Below are positions 51,241 to 64,000 of a stretch of DNA of 64,000 bases, in pieces. Every line of letters starts with the position of its first letter. Position 1 is the first letter of the stretch. A model generated the notes under the pieces. It had not been told where the DNA came from. It saw only the letters and a program-made list of their open reading frames with translations, and made no database searches. The DNA is from Antedon bifida. Taxonomy: Eukaryota > Echinodermata > Crinoidea > Comatulida > Antedonidae. The stretch is taken from NCBI GenBank assembly GCA_963402885.1, contig OY727093.1, positions 12,659,501 through 12,723,500 of the forward strand. Reading direction: 5' to 3'. The translations under genes and the position numbers were made by a program.

Positions 51241-54200
51241 TCTGATCAGATATAATTCTAAGTGAGTTTACACAATATTAAACATGTTTTATAATAATAT
51301 ACACATTTCATGATTTATATCAGATAAAATAATTCGTATTGATTGCTGTAATTTATAGGCAATATTATTATGATGAATATATAAATATTATATGAAGGCT
51401 GTATTGCGTTAAAGATAGTATGTAAATGTTGTAAAGTTCGATTCGATTTACCTGTATTAAATCTGAATATTTATGAGAACAGGTGAGACGAGACAACGTC
51501 CTGCTCATTTCTGTAGAATTTTAGAGTTTGTCTTTAAGAATGATTGTCATTTAATATAAAAGTGTCCGATATTGCTATAACCATCATGAAAAGGCAATAT
51601 AATTTGATTTCAGGATTTGTTCAGCCGATTTTGAAAGGGTATCGTGTCTTCTGACAACCCTTTCCACTATGACTCCATTTAAATAACAGCATACTCCTTA
51701 TGCCTCTCTTTAAATTCATGTGAATGGATTTCTACTGTTGGGAGTGACTAGATTCACAAATTAAAATAATAATACAAAAACATAGACTCATTGGATAGTA
51801 TAACAATAGCAAGCTGTTTTGAAACTCATAGATACAAGTTGATCTACAAAAACATTACAAAAATGAAAAAGCGATTAAAACCATACAAAGGCAATATAAT
51901 ATATTCATTTCATTCTTTCCATAAAACTAACCAAATGTATTAATAGTTACAATAACAAATGCGATAGAAAAATATTGCCTTGTGTAGTAATAGGTATATT
52001 TTCATACGATAAAAGAAGGTTATTTTTTGTATTGATGCCCTAGATCGTAGGCTATACAACAGTGTTTAATGCAAATGTGATTTTTATTATTACTTCGAAG
52101 GCAATTTATATTAATTGTCGGGATGAAAACCGAATGATCATATTTTACTGATTCGGAGTAAATTTTCTATTATCAAAGCCGCAAGCACTTCTGTCTGTTT
52201 TTTTTATTACTTTTTGCAGCCTAAGATACCTATGTTATAAAATATGCAATTGTAACCATCAGATTACTTACCACTGACAGCCTAATCACGTTATAATTAT
52301 ACTTGTCGTAGCTAATTTTCTGACCTTTATATAAGGTGATAAGTTCTTATTAATCTTTATGTCATTGAATTAAATGAATGAAATCTGAGTAGTGCTTCAA
52401 CAACACGTCTAACTACTCAAGCTAAAACATTAAAACATTTCATTAACTGATAATAATTTTACTGGAACGTATATCGGCTTACATTTCTAATAAATACTAC
52501 AAGTAGGATTTGAGACTCAAGCTGGATAAATTACCAACGTTACAACGGCAATCAAATAACCATAAAGTGAACTTCATAATCAAAAAGATTTCCGTTGATT
52601 TGGATAGTTAACATTTAACTTTACATGAGCGGGATGCACTCGCGGTTTCCGAGTGAAATTCGATGAATAATTCCTTTTTTTTTAAAAACAATTATGGCTA
52701 CGTAATCACTATTTTATTGATTAATATAAAGATGGACCACGCGTTTTGTATGAATATCTGTACCACGGGAGACAATATTAATATATATAACTGATCCTAG
52801 CAATAGCGAGCCTACCATGACTACCGGGGTCAATGGATAAACAGGCCTACGGTTAGTCTACAAATACCAGGTCAAAGGAGTAAAAAAACATCTGATAGCA
52901 CACATACCTTAACTTTAACTTGTAACACTTAAAATGTAGGACACTGTACGTAGTATTGATAATCACTCAACTTCAATCTTTATTGCTGGTTTTTAATTGC
53001 GCTTATTTTCCACCACTACATGCACTTTCCAATGAGGCAGTCACTTTAATTAACAACTAAAGCTTAAGAGATTTCAAAGCTATTGTCTAATCACCTGTGC
53101 GTAAAATAATTCAACAAACAATGTAGCTTAAAGGGTAGCTCCGGTTTAAAAAAATATATTGTTTATTATATACCTTTGCAACAACATTGATAGTAATCAA
53201 ACATTTTTTCCGAAAGGAATGTAGCCCAGTGAGCGTTGTAAAAAAGCCGAGGTCTTTTTTTTTATACGAAAATTGACATTTTATGTAAATTCGAGGCATA
53301 ATTCTTAAGGGAAGATATAAATCTAAAGAATAATCAATTTTACATAGGAAATTACTATTTTTATGGTGAAACGTTAACCGGTTAACGATAGTAAATCACT
53401 GAAAATAATCTATCCATAGGCCTATAACTTTACAAATTTTCTAGCAGCAATTTTTAAAAAGAAGCTTATTTCACGAAGTTTATTCTGTCGATAAGTAAGC
53501 GAGGTTATGTTTTAAAACAATATACGTTTAAACTCAAATAGCTAACCTTTTAAAGTCGATAGGCGTGATCGTTCTTCCAATAATGATAGTTGAAACATTA
53601 TTTATTTCCCCTAGACGTTACTCATAGGGATTTTATTTGCAAATATACATAGGCCATGGCCTAAAATACAAAATAATAATTTTATACAACAAATCCATTC
53701 TTGGAGAGCCAACATAATATTGAATTCCGAAAGCAACACAAGTAAGCTGTTTTTTCTCTAATAACTTAACATTTTATTTATTTTAACATCGTTTTTTCTC
53801 TATAAGATAAATGTAATATCTGTGATTGTTTTCAAAATACTCAATCTCAACAGCAATTTTTCTCACGTTGATAGTTAATATAGATTATAATCCCTAAGGC
53901 GTTACGTTTAGTTGATTAACAATCCCTAATGCTTAAAACGTTGGCGCATGCCATTAAACTTCCTTATTAATTTCCTCGAATTGGATGGCATAGAATATCT
54001 CATTTACCAAATTAATCAAATAATTATGTTTTTTTTGTATCTGACATTTAAAAAGTTTTTATACTATATTACACTATAACGTCTAGTGATACCCAAACAA
54101 ATGTAATTAGTGGGTGTCAAATACCACGAGTTATCATTTAACTAAAACGTTTCATGTTACACCATTTAAATATTTAACGACACGATCATTTGTCCATATA

Positions 54201-54507
54201 ATTCGTGTTCCATGCCTAAAAAGAAATCACAAAATAAAGTTTAGTAACATGGAGTATTAATGCATACGGTACTCAAGTTGCCTCAACAGAGATACGCATG
54301 CGCACACTTCAACCAACGGTAGAGTACAATTTCACTCTTCTCTGATTTAACGGATATGAATAAAACAATGATACAAGCGATGAAGATACGAATGCAGTGA
54401 TTGTCAGTGGTTGAATAAAAAGAATAGTGAAATGTGAATGTTCAATTTTGTATATGATGATGATTTATCTACAAATATTTTAATATAAATGAAAACTTTA
54501 AACTTAC

Positions 54508-57500
54508 ATCTTTCCGAAACATTTCTAATAGTGGCAAGCGTAGATTATCATAGTCTCTTTTACCTGAAAAGTAAATATCAATAATTAAAGTACATTTTAG
54601 GAAAACAAAGCTTGTTGACATTTTTTCAGAAATTATTTCTGATCTTATCTTATGTAACATTTTCATTATTTACACCAAGAAGGATATTTAGCGTTTAAAG
54701 AACTTTTAGCTGAGACTTCTGGCTTGCGAGTCCCATACGTGGAATGAAATAAAAATAAACCAGTGTTTGGTCATATGAATTTTATTTTAACAATCTGACG
54801 TAACAGACATCAGATCTTCTGTGGCACCACAAAGATGTGCACACTTTGGTATTGGAAATTATTAATTTTAACTACAACTATTAAGGCTACCACACACAAA
54901 CACGATAATCAAATTGTATTATATTTGAACATTGCATGATTTGTATCTATATTGAATGATAGTGTCTTTGAAATTGTGAAGTCAATATCTCAAAGCATTT
55001 TGCTAATGCAATGATTACTTTTGCTGTTGTGTGTATTTATCAGCCACAAACTGCCACCTCGGTTTACGCACGTTTCGCTTATAATTAACCCGGACACTGC
55101 ACTTCAGGTGTTGCCTGTTTCAAAACAGATCAATTAGCCTTCTTACCAATCTATTCTGTGATCAAATATTCTTTAGTGATAATGAGTTTGTATGTGTTTA
55201 CATTACTGATGTCCTCCTTTTAAAGAATCTTTTATAACCTATTCCAGGAAGTAGCAATTTTTTTTGTAGTTATGAGCACTTACCAGCAATATGCGAACTA
55301 CATACTTTAGCAATACAGGATATCTTGTAATTGCATCGTTTGCTACAAGGAACTCTCTTCTCTATTAAAGCACCTTTGAAAAAAAATAAGACACTATTAA
55401 ACGGCGCGTCAATATAAACATACATAGGTCTGCAACTGGCATTTCCAAGAGCAGAGAGTGCTTTTTGTTCACACTTGTTATTTTTTTTGAATTACATTTT
55501 ACAAAATGATAAGCAAACATTTTAAACTCATAAAAACAGTACGATGCCATTAGAAATGTCGATTTCTAACAAGCTGGTGTGTTAATGTGTTCGAGTAATG
55601 ATACTATTATTACATTTCGAATCGAATCGGTAGACCATTCGGTTTTATTGACATTACCGTATAGTGCACCAAGTCAAAGAACACGGCACTTTTCTTAAAT
55701 CAGTTATATCATGGTTAAGTATTATACTCGTGCCGATAACTAAATTGCTTCAAAGATTATTCTATTTGGCAGTGCAATCAAGTTGAATATTTCCATTAGA
55801 TTGGTTTGATGATTAGCCAATTTTGTAATAATATGAAACTGTAATGATATTGTGGTTAATCAATTGGAATCAAGTGATATTGAATATAGATGAAAATCCA
55901 ATTTAGTGTATTGTTTCATTTACATAAATCTGGATGAGAAGCCACACTGTATATAGAATGATTTTAAAGCATTGAATTAAATACATCAATGTTTCCAATT
56001 GGTTAATACCAGACATATTTTTGTTGGGAACATGATGTGTTAGTGTGTGTGGGTTGTGCAATAAGTCGCCATACTTGATATTTCTAATCAAATAATGGCG
56101 CACCCCATGGAGTATACGAAATTCAAACATGATTTCAAAATATAAAATACAGAAATACAGAATGTGCATTGTGCAATAATAAATGTGTAATGATCAATTT
56201 CAATCCATTATGGATTATGCATACGATATTCACTAAAATATAAATACAACATGTTCAGTATTATTTAAATATTTTCAATTAGACCTCCAAACACTAAACA
56301 AGATAGTATACGGAGAATAAGACAATTCAGATTAAAATAAAACGTCCTGAACTAGATCGACTAAAGCTGGTTATATTTTTTTCTTTAAAAATTATCATTT
56401 ATATGACTGTTAATGAGTTTCTCTATTTACATAACGGAATAAAAATCGTTTAAAATATACATCACACGTTGATTACTATTACTTCGACAAAAAAATCCTA
56501 ATAATAATCATTACTGTCTAACACTATAAATTTGTCTAATGATTTCATGGTATTTTTTTTAACCTTGACTGATTTTGCCTGATTGAATATCATGCCTTCT
56601 AATCCACTCCTACTCTCAACTGTGTTTATTAGAAACCAATCAATTTATAACCTATTCGAGACTTTCAATTTAATCTCAAGCAACCTAAGCTTCCAGGCCA
56701 ATTGACCCATTAATGTTGACTTCTTTTTTTTAATAATAAATGTTAGTTTCAAAGACTCGTTCATTCATTTAAGTCAGTTTATCGATTGTGGTTATCTCGT
56801 CGAACAAATTAAGTATCAAACCCCATCTATTTGTTTTCAGCAAAGCATAAAATAGCATAAAATAAGTAAACAACGAGCACATTCACAATACCAACCAGTA
56901 TCTCTTCTCACATCTTATGAACCTATAGGTTCTGTTATTAATTTACTACAGATAAACTAAATACGTAACTAAAACTGTCTCACATTGTGTTTATATAGAA
57001 TTATCGGGAGACATTTCAATTATACAAAACAATATTTAATTATGAATTGTATAACAGCGTGCATATTGCCGTTGACATTGTTTTTAATAAGTTTACAAAA
57101 TAGATAAAGTGGTTGAAATTGACTGATACTTCAGAAAATACAATTTGTCAGTTAACAGTTATCGAGATAATTGCAAAGATAATTCACGTGAAAATCGGTG
57201 CACTCTGTTTTCTACTACAATTATAAACAGACACACAATACGTCCTTATCTTCAAAAGATGAAAAAAATATAAATAAGTTTCAGCATTATCGTAGAATCA
57301 GAATGATATCAGAAGTGTGTGTCATTCACTGTATAATTAAGGTCTAGTGTATCATTTTAGCCAAAAAAGTTCACTTGTTTGTTTAACACTTCAGATGGTT
57401 GTTTTTGAAAGAAATGAAGTCTATTAAAAGGAAAATGTTGTTTATGCGTGCCTCTAATAACTATAGATAACAAATTAGATAGAAGAAAAATACCGAGTAC

Positions 57501-60500
57501 GATGAAGATAACCCATAATCACATTGACATTGGATATAAGCATACGTATTCAAAACTTTATATGTTTAAAATGATCCACACAAGGTAAATTAATATAATG
57601 TTGAATTTAAATGAACAATTACAGTACGCCATTAGATTTTTTTTATCTCATGACAAATGATAATTTAGCTATTTTAATTCACGTTAGCTACAGTACAACG
57701 GTACTGGGAAAATTGTGACTTACTTTTTTTCATATTAAGAACACGATATTCTTTTCTATAAGTACTGCAGGAAATCATCATGCCTGCTTTTTGTAATATG
57801 TTACAGTATACCTTAATTGTAATAAGCGAGTGCTTTGAATTGCTATATAATGTGGTTTAAGCTTGTATAATTCGGAAACGTTCACCCAGACATCACGTGA
57901 CAGTCCCACTAAGTAAACTAATATGTTTTAATTTAGATTAAGCTCAGGCAGAATATCACATTTTATTTGACTAAAGATACTGAATTTCCTTATCGTTAAA
58001 TTACGCCGTGATTTTAGGTTTACATAATGGCTTTAATTAAACGTTGCTATCGGCAACAGCTCAACAACCATTTACTATTTTTTAAAGAAGACTCGGTGCT
58101 GGCAGGCAGGAACAGCATCCCAAAAAGTGAATATGGTAATATCTGTTTTATGAACATCGTTTCTGCTAAAAAGATATTACGTATTTTAAACAACATCGTA
58201 TTTTAATAACGGTATACACTTTCAGTAGAAAACAGATTCTTATTAATGGCAAATCGATAACCAATACATAATTCAAAACAATGATTATTTGATAACCTTG
58301 GATGAACTCTATTCGAATACAATGGGAATGTTGGAAAAACACATAATCCTAATATACTTAATCGCTTCGGCTTTTAAATTCTTGACTCAATCATTCATCT
58401 ATAATTTATTTATATATGCAGTCTTGATGTCAATAGAACTTCAATTAATCACTTAAAGTAATAGCGTTAAAACATAGCAAGATGTCATTTTGAAGTTAAT
58501 CATTTTTTTTATTCAAAGGTTAATACAATATAATTTAGGATCAGCCCTTGTCGTCAGGCATTAAGTGCTGCGGATTAATTTTAAGATAATGTCAATATCA
58601 CCATGTTAAGAAAATTCATTCATTTTCAAACGTAAAAACGGAACAAAAATGGCTTACTGAAACCCGCCCTTTAAATCTATTTGGAATTACGGTGTTGAGC
58701 ACAATGCGCTAACACATGCACTCAGAAAGAATAACGGTTAATATCTTGCTTCAACTTTCCTTAATTGATTTGTTGACTGATAAACGAAGAGAAAATTCAA
58801 AATTAATCAGCATAGTTATACCGCGGTAAACTATTTTTTCCTACTTTCTACTTTATATAAACTGCTGTAACTATATTTTACAAACGTCCATTGTCCGTAC
58901 TGTATAGGTTTTACTTCAGTGTAGAGTTCCAAGATTAAATTAAAAAGCACAAGTATTTGATGGGTCCAGTGGCCATATTCACCAACCACACTTGAGTGAG
59001 ATAGAGTGCTTAAGTGTTTCACTTAAGCTAATGAAAGGTATTCATTTAGATAAAAAAATTATTTAATTTTAAGGGTGTTTCCCTTCGCATAAATGGAAAT
59101 GGTATTTGGAAAATCTGATACAAAATACTGATAATAATTATTGCAGTGTACTACATTTTAGGACGACAGTAAGAAAAATGAGAATATGCCAGATTCATCG
59201 AAAATGTTTCAATCGAAGTTGAATTCCTTGTATTGATATATTTCGACGCTAAATTCAAATTGACAACTGCTCTGTCAGGCCTTTGACTGCTTTCAAACTA
59301 AAATAATGACAAATTCGTCCGCATCATCATCTTACACTATTATTGTTACGATCGCTGCCACTTATTAAATATAGGTATTGGTGGCAAAGTATCATTAGTA
59401 AACAAGTATTCGAATCTATTTGCTGTTAGTGCAATGTGAGACGAAGCTTTACATCAATAAACATAGCATTTATGGTGATGAAATATTGAATTTCATTTGA
59501 TTTATATGAGCTTATATTTCTTATAGTATACAATATAGATATTATATGTAGGCCGAATCCGATATTTAAAGTAAGTTTTAAGAAATCTCAGAAACATAAA
59601 TCTTCATAATTATGTCGAAAAAACTCGATATCGTTCTAGTTTGACAGTATAAATAAAGATTGAAAAATCCGTTAATCCTGCCTTCTCAATTATAAATCTC
59701 GTTTTTAATTCTTTCTGGAATAGGTTGGTTAAGGTAGATTATTCTAGGTGGAAGAGATAGCCTGCAAAAGTCGGTTTTGTTTGTAAGCATGTAGACTTTA
59801 GTAAATGATGAAAGTAATATAAATAAATATAATAATAGTAATAAATATATATAAGAAACAAACACTAAAGCAAAGACAGGTTCATGCTGCGATTGAGCTT
59901 GGATATCTAGACAGTTTGCGACACGGATACTCGTGAAACTTTCTACTGGAGGTTTGTCAGACCTGATTAGATCTTGTTAAACCGGTGTGTACTCACGTCT
60001 TGATGCAATCAAGTAACGTGTAACGGTAAACTGGTAAACGTAAAAGTGGATAGAAGAGAAAGAGAAATCAAGCGAAATAGGGCACTAATAGTGCGCTCTA
60101 AAGATATTTGGATATAGTATGGTTAAAAATTAATGTAAAACATAATTAACTAAGACGCCAAATGTATATGGATAAAAAGGTGAACAGTTCATTAAAATGG
60201 GCGATCAGTCATGTAACGATATTTAACGCTTCCGGCCTAAGAATATCTCAGATCACTGACAGTTTTAATTAACATGAATCAAAGTTTAAATCGGCGCAAT
60301 TGGAAATGGAAAAAACATTTAGCGATTTTCTGTTTGTTATTAAAAATGTTGTGTCTAATATATGCACATCAGTGTAAAAATAAATTTGTGTTCGTTTAAT
60401 GTACACGTACTAAAAGAGAGATTTGTTGCAGTCACCGGCTAATGTTACATATTTATTATACTAAAGAAACACGTTTAATACAAGTTGAAAACTACAGTAT

Positions 60501-63500
60501 AACACAAAAAATAGTTATTTTTATTTATCTCACTAAAATTGTCCAAAGTTTAAAATAGTATGTACATGTGTTAGTGAGGTTTGTTTAAATTTTGAATGTT
60601 TCCTTTGTAAATTAAACTCAATATCACTTGTCAAATTATTAAGTATTGATACCATAAATAGAAGCCTTCTTCTTTTTAATTACGTAGAACGATTCTTATG
60701 AATACATGACTTAATTGGCTCTCAGAACAATTCCATTATCTGAGCCGATATTAGTGTGTTATGCATTTAAAACACTTCTTTTATAAACATAAGCTTCACT
60801 TCTCTATTAGTCCTTCTCTTTCAAACGCTACACAAACAATTGTTTTAAGGCGTGATTTATGTTAAAATAATTATTATTGAAGGTATCAGAAACACTACTA
60901 AAACTAGTTTTAATGATGATATATATATTCGGTCTTCCTAGTTGATGTATTGTTGTTAACCAATTAAGATTTCTCTTACTTCGGTTGCATTCGGTGTGTA
61001 ATTCAATAACTAATAACCATATATATACACTTAGATTTATATACAACATTTTGATAAAAACTATACGAATTTGACCGAAATTTACCTAAATCAACCCAAA
61101 AATTTTCATATTTTGTTGCGAGCAATGTTACACGCACACTTCAATGCAACATAATTCTTACTAAAATTCAGGTTACCTGAAACTGGATTGATAATAAAGT
61201 CGTTTCCCATGTCTAATGTTTTGCTGTCTGTTTTTATTTCTTTCTTTTATGTGATAAAATTGTAAAAGTGGATCACAGATACATAATAAAGTTTTTTGAA
61301 AATCTTTTTTTTCTCTTTGAATTAAGCCTCGTAACCAGTTGTAGACATTTTAATGGAAACTGTAAAAATATCAAGGTGAGGTAGATATTAGGTATTTATC
61401 ATCGGTTTTATTCTTTAAATTTCCAATATAATTAAACTTGACTATTTCTTTATCTTATCAATAAAAACGTTTTTCAAATCATTTTTTATACATATATGTT
61501 CAATTAAAATCCCCATTAGCAAATACAAAAATGTATATTGTATAGAATATCGAGTTACAGGTTGGCATGTTATATTTAATCTTTAGGCAATTATTCCGAA
61601 TTGGATTTCCGAAAGGACAATCATATGAACTATACAAACTATGATTTGTATATGAATTTACCTTAATAAAACGGTGACGTGACATTTATTTATGGTTAAT
61701 GAATTTAATTGAAGGTCATTTTACGAGAAAAATGAATTTATCTTGAATGATTGAAAAATTTTACAAAATGTTTTGTATAAGAAAAAACTAATTACACTTA
61801 CTTCTATTGCACGTCAATTGATTTTGAAACTGTTTTCAAACTTAAATGAGTTACTGCACATTGTTAGCTGGATATCTTTTCTATATGTCTACCAAAAATG
61901 TATTTTCATTTTCACCGAAAGCAATTCGATTAGTTTTTTGTTTAAAATTTCAATATGGAATACAACAAGGGAAATTATCAATTAGGCTTGTAATGAATGA
62001 ACAACATTGTAGATCGTGCGATCACACACCTTTAAATGATCTGGGGCGCTATGTTTCCTCAATCATGATGCAAATGCAATGAAACCAATTCTAACCTTAA
62101 ATTGGAATACATACTTGAATGCTAATAATGCTCTTGTCTACAACCAGTATTCATGAAGAAGACAATTGTTTAGTGAAAAGATGAACAAAAAAAAAAAAAA
62201 AAAAAGACATACATAACTGAGTGTTTGACGTACTGAACTAAAAATATTGTTGGAAGGAATGGTAACTGAAAATCTCGTATTTGCATAAACAATGGGGTTT
62301 TCAAAAATATAAAAATATTGATTAATGGTAATGTTGATGTATGATATAAATTAATTATGTGCCAACAATGTACCACAAGCAGTTGACAACACTTATGATT
62401 GATATTTTAATATTATGTTAGAAACAATGATTGATTTAATACAGAGTGTACCAGATGCTCTTTGTATTTATAAACCAACAAAAGTGATTAATTAATAATG
62501 ATGATGGCGTGAAAAAATATAATAATGAATTAATCATTTTAGTAAATAAAATTCCATGACAAGCAATACTGTATGAATGACAGATTTACATGCACCTAAA
62601 GATGTGACGAAAAGAATTGATTTGTTAAGGTTGAGGAAACGATTACGAGAAAATGACCACAATGATAACATTAATTGATGATGTCAACTTTGGCAATTTT
62701 AAGAATATTAAACATAGCATTGATTAAAGAGTATAGTTCATTATGAAAACTCAATATCAAATCGATTATGCTATCTAGCAATAACTATAAGAATATATGA
62801 TTACTATTTATTTGGTGTATAATGAACTTAAAAGAGTAATACAGTTAATAATGTGCTGAAGACTGATCCAATTCAACCGTAAATTATTGATACTCGACCT
62901 AAATAAAATAAGTGGATATAAACTAAACCTAGTTAACCTGAAAAGAGGAAATCAATTATTCTTTTAAAGACAATATTACTAAATTGTGTTCGCTTTTAAT
63001 CTATAAAGGCATTTATATCCGGTTCCTTTCTATTATAGACACTACACTATTTTAGAGAATTTGTACAAGAACAAAAATACAGAAAATGTGAAATTAATGT
63101 GAAACGGTAAAGATAACAAAAAATATGCGATGGTGAAAACAATTAACCTAAACAAAATTCCCACAGAAAGCAGGTTTGGAGTTCAATTCTCCGTAATATT
63201 TTCACTTTACATGATTTTCATCTTAACCGTTTTAAATTCTCTTTATATCGACCTTAAATAAAGTGAGGCAAATCTAAAAGTGTCTGTGTTTGTGCTATCT
63301 AAGTAAAGCATAAAATATCCTGGTTTTTTTTAAATTGCTCGTTTGAAAAATACTTACATTCACCTACAATAATGTACTTCAATTAAACAAACACATATTT
63401 TATGAAAAATGAACTATTATGCTTTGTTTATAAACGGTATTTAAATCTTAGGTTACAGTTACCTGTTATCGAATTCTTATACGGTCTCATAGTACGTATT

Positions 63501-63597
63501 TAAGAAAAAATGCAAACATGAGTATATGACGAATAACGTACTTACCTGTTGTACACATGAACATGAAAATAAGGCAAATTAACGTTGTGTGTTTCAT
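54508..63597 (-). CDS. Gene A: cysteine-rich amidated peptide precursor
   Basis: Exons 63597-63546, 55373-55284 and 54563-54508 join in phase. Exon 1 is a signal peptide, MKHTTLICLIFMFMCTTG, with a strong donor and a TATA box 75 bases upstream. Exon 2 (phase 1 to 1) reads ALIEKR followed by a 23-residue peptide starting VPCSKRC and ending KVCSSHIA, with four cysteines able to form two disulfides. The exon 2/3 junction rebuilds GKR, an amidation plus dibasic site. Exon 3 continues DYDNLRLPLLEMFRKD and ends in phase 0 at GTAAGT. A further exon is expected but not identified; reading through gives a stop at 54471-54469. An internal KR sits between the first two cysteines. Long introns (8.2 kb and 0.7 kb). 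The family is unknown to me. Confidence 0.6.
55600..63500. other. Long first intron of gene A, otherwise unremarkable
   Basis: AT-rich DNA. A poly(A) run of about 19 bases lies at 62187-62206 and may be the tail of a retroposed insert, but no flanking duplication is obvious. A plus frame at 61984-62082 (contains QHCRSCDHTPLNDLGRYVS) has no recognised homologue. Confidence 0.4.
61033..61049 (-). other. Alternative signal-peptide-like first exon start within gene A intron
   Basis: From 61049 the minus strand reads MLYINLSVYIWLLVIELHTE, a signal-peptide-like start, and a GTAAGA donor follows at about 60980 in phase 1. It would splice in frame to the exon at 55373. There is no clear TATA box. 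If real it is an alternative first exon of gene A. Reading through instead gives RSKR, NLNWLTTIHQL and GR, a weak amidated-peptide look. Confidence 0.2.
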
Positions 63598-63668
63598 GAT
63601 GATTGAAAATGGTCTGCACCCGTATAGTAACATTCAAATTTGAATCAAAGCTGTGAATTCTCGGAAAC

Positions 63669-63676
63669 TTATATAC
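63669..63676 (-). promoter_or_regulatory. TATA box of gene A
   Basis: TATATAAG on the minus strand about 75 bases before the ATG at 63597, leaving room for a start site near 63640. It supports the small signal-peptide exon as a real first exon. Confidence 0.55.
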
Positions 63677-63904
63677 AGTGAAGCTGAAAAGAACTGCTGT
63701 AGCATCAGCCAATGAATGAAGCCATGTATAATTAGACCTGAGAGTGGTACGAACTCAAATCTTATTAACAACATTCCAAGTTTAATTATTGTGATTATGT
63801 CGTTTGATCCCACGTAAAACGTTTCAAATAATACAATGGGCAATTTCATTTGTTGTTTACGAATAATTATATTTGATAGTAGGCTATAAAGGTAAAGGTG
63901 AATT

Positions 63905-63965
63905 TCGTATTCATATTGAACCCCTGTATGACAAGTGTTCTAACCACTCGGCTACACAGCCCACA
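63905..63965 (-). mobile_element. Partial tRNA-derived SINE (tRNA-Leu/Ser-like head)
   Basis: The minus strand contains TGTAGCCGAGTGGTTAGAAC, a perfect A-box type sequence, and GGGGTTCAAT as a weak B box 22 bases on. The acceptor stem does not close, so it is a SINE remnant and not a tRNA gene. Confidence 0.5.
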
Positions 63966-64000
63966 TCTTGCTAATTATGTACAACTGTAACAGTTCATAC

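Noticed and set aside
52270-52330. Candidate fourth exon of gene A (reads KISYDKYNYNVIRLSV, phase 0 to 0)
   Set aside because: Its frame and donor fit, but the acceptor is weak and nothing else supports it, so it was left out of the model.

Overview
The window is AT-rich, intron-rich animal DNA. The domain architectures (LRR ectodomain plus GCC2/GCC3 cysteine repeats plus a multipass domain; amidated neuropeptide-type precursors; a Shisa-like six-cysteine protein), a Penelope-like element, CR1/L2-type LINE remnants and many short TIR elements point to a marine invertebrate, most likely a deuterostome such as an echinoderm. The species cannot be proved from the sequence. The palindrome TAGGCCTA is strikingly over-represented throughout.

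Left part (1-18 kb). The best-supported gene is on the minus strand, 15856 to 3456. I could join 16 coding exons with consistent reading phase into a 1086-residue receptor-like protein: signal peptide, 14 leucine-rich repeats on phase-2 cassette exons, cysteine-rich GCC2/GCC3-type repeats, and about eight or nine membrane segments. Its 5' flank (16526-18008) is duplicated at 1-1250, and a frameshifted copy of its first exon lies at 1318-1433, so the gene belongs to a decaying and duplicating tandem family. Its last long intron holds a 5'-truncated Penelope-like element with inverted terminal repeats, a nested TTAA-ended MITE, and two head-to-head tRNA-derived SINEs.

Middle (18-31 kb). A two-exon plus-strand gene at 19021-20294 encodes a Shisa-like/STMC6 single-pass adaptor with a PPSY motif. 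Apart from LINE tails and several MITEs, the rest appears non-coding.

Right part (26.8-63.6 kb). Four small minus-strand genes look like secreted peptide precursors, each with a signal-peptide first exon and most with a TATA-like box 45-75 bp upstream. Gene A (63597-54508) has a four-cysteine peptide bounded by KR and GKR. Gene D (42819-41262) encodes SVPKFPIRV followed by GKR. Gene C (40868-40111) encodes a peptide with a cysteine pair. Gene B (34752-26802) encodes ARKPIF followed by GKR directly after the signal peptide, resembling a shortened SIFamide-type layout. All share a signal exon (or first exon) ending in phase 1. The first exons of B, C and D are firmer than their terminal exons. 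Between them lie MITEs, an antisense LINE fragment and long stretches with no recognisable content.
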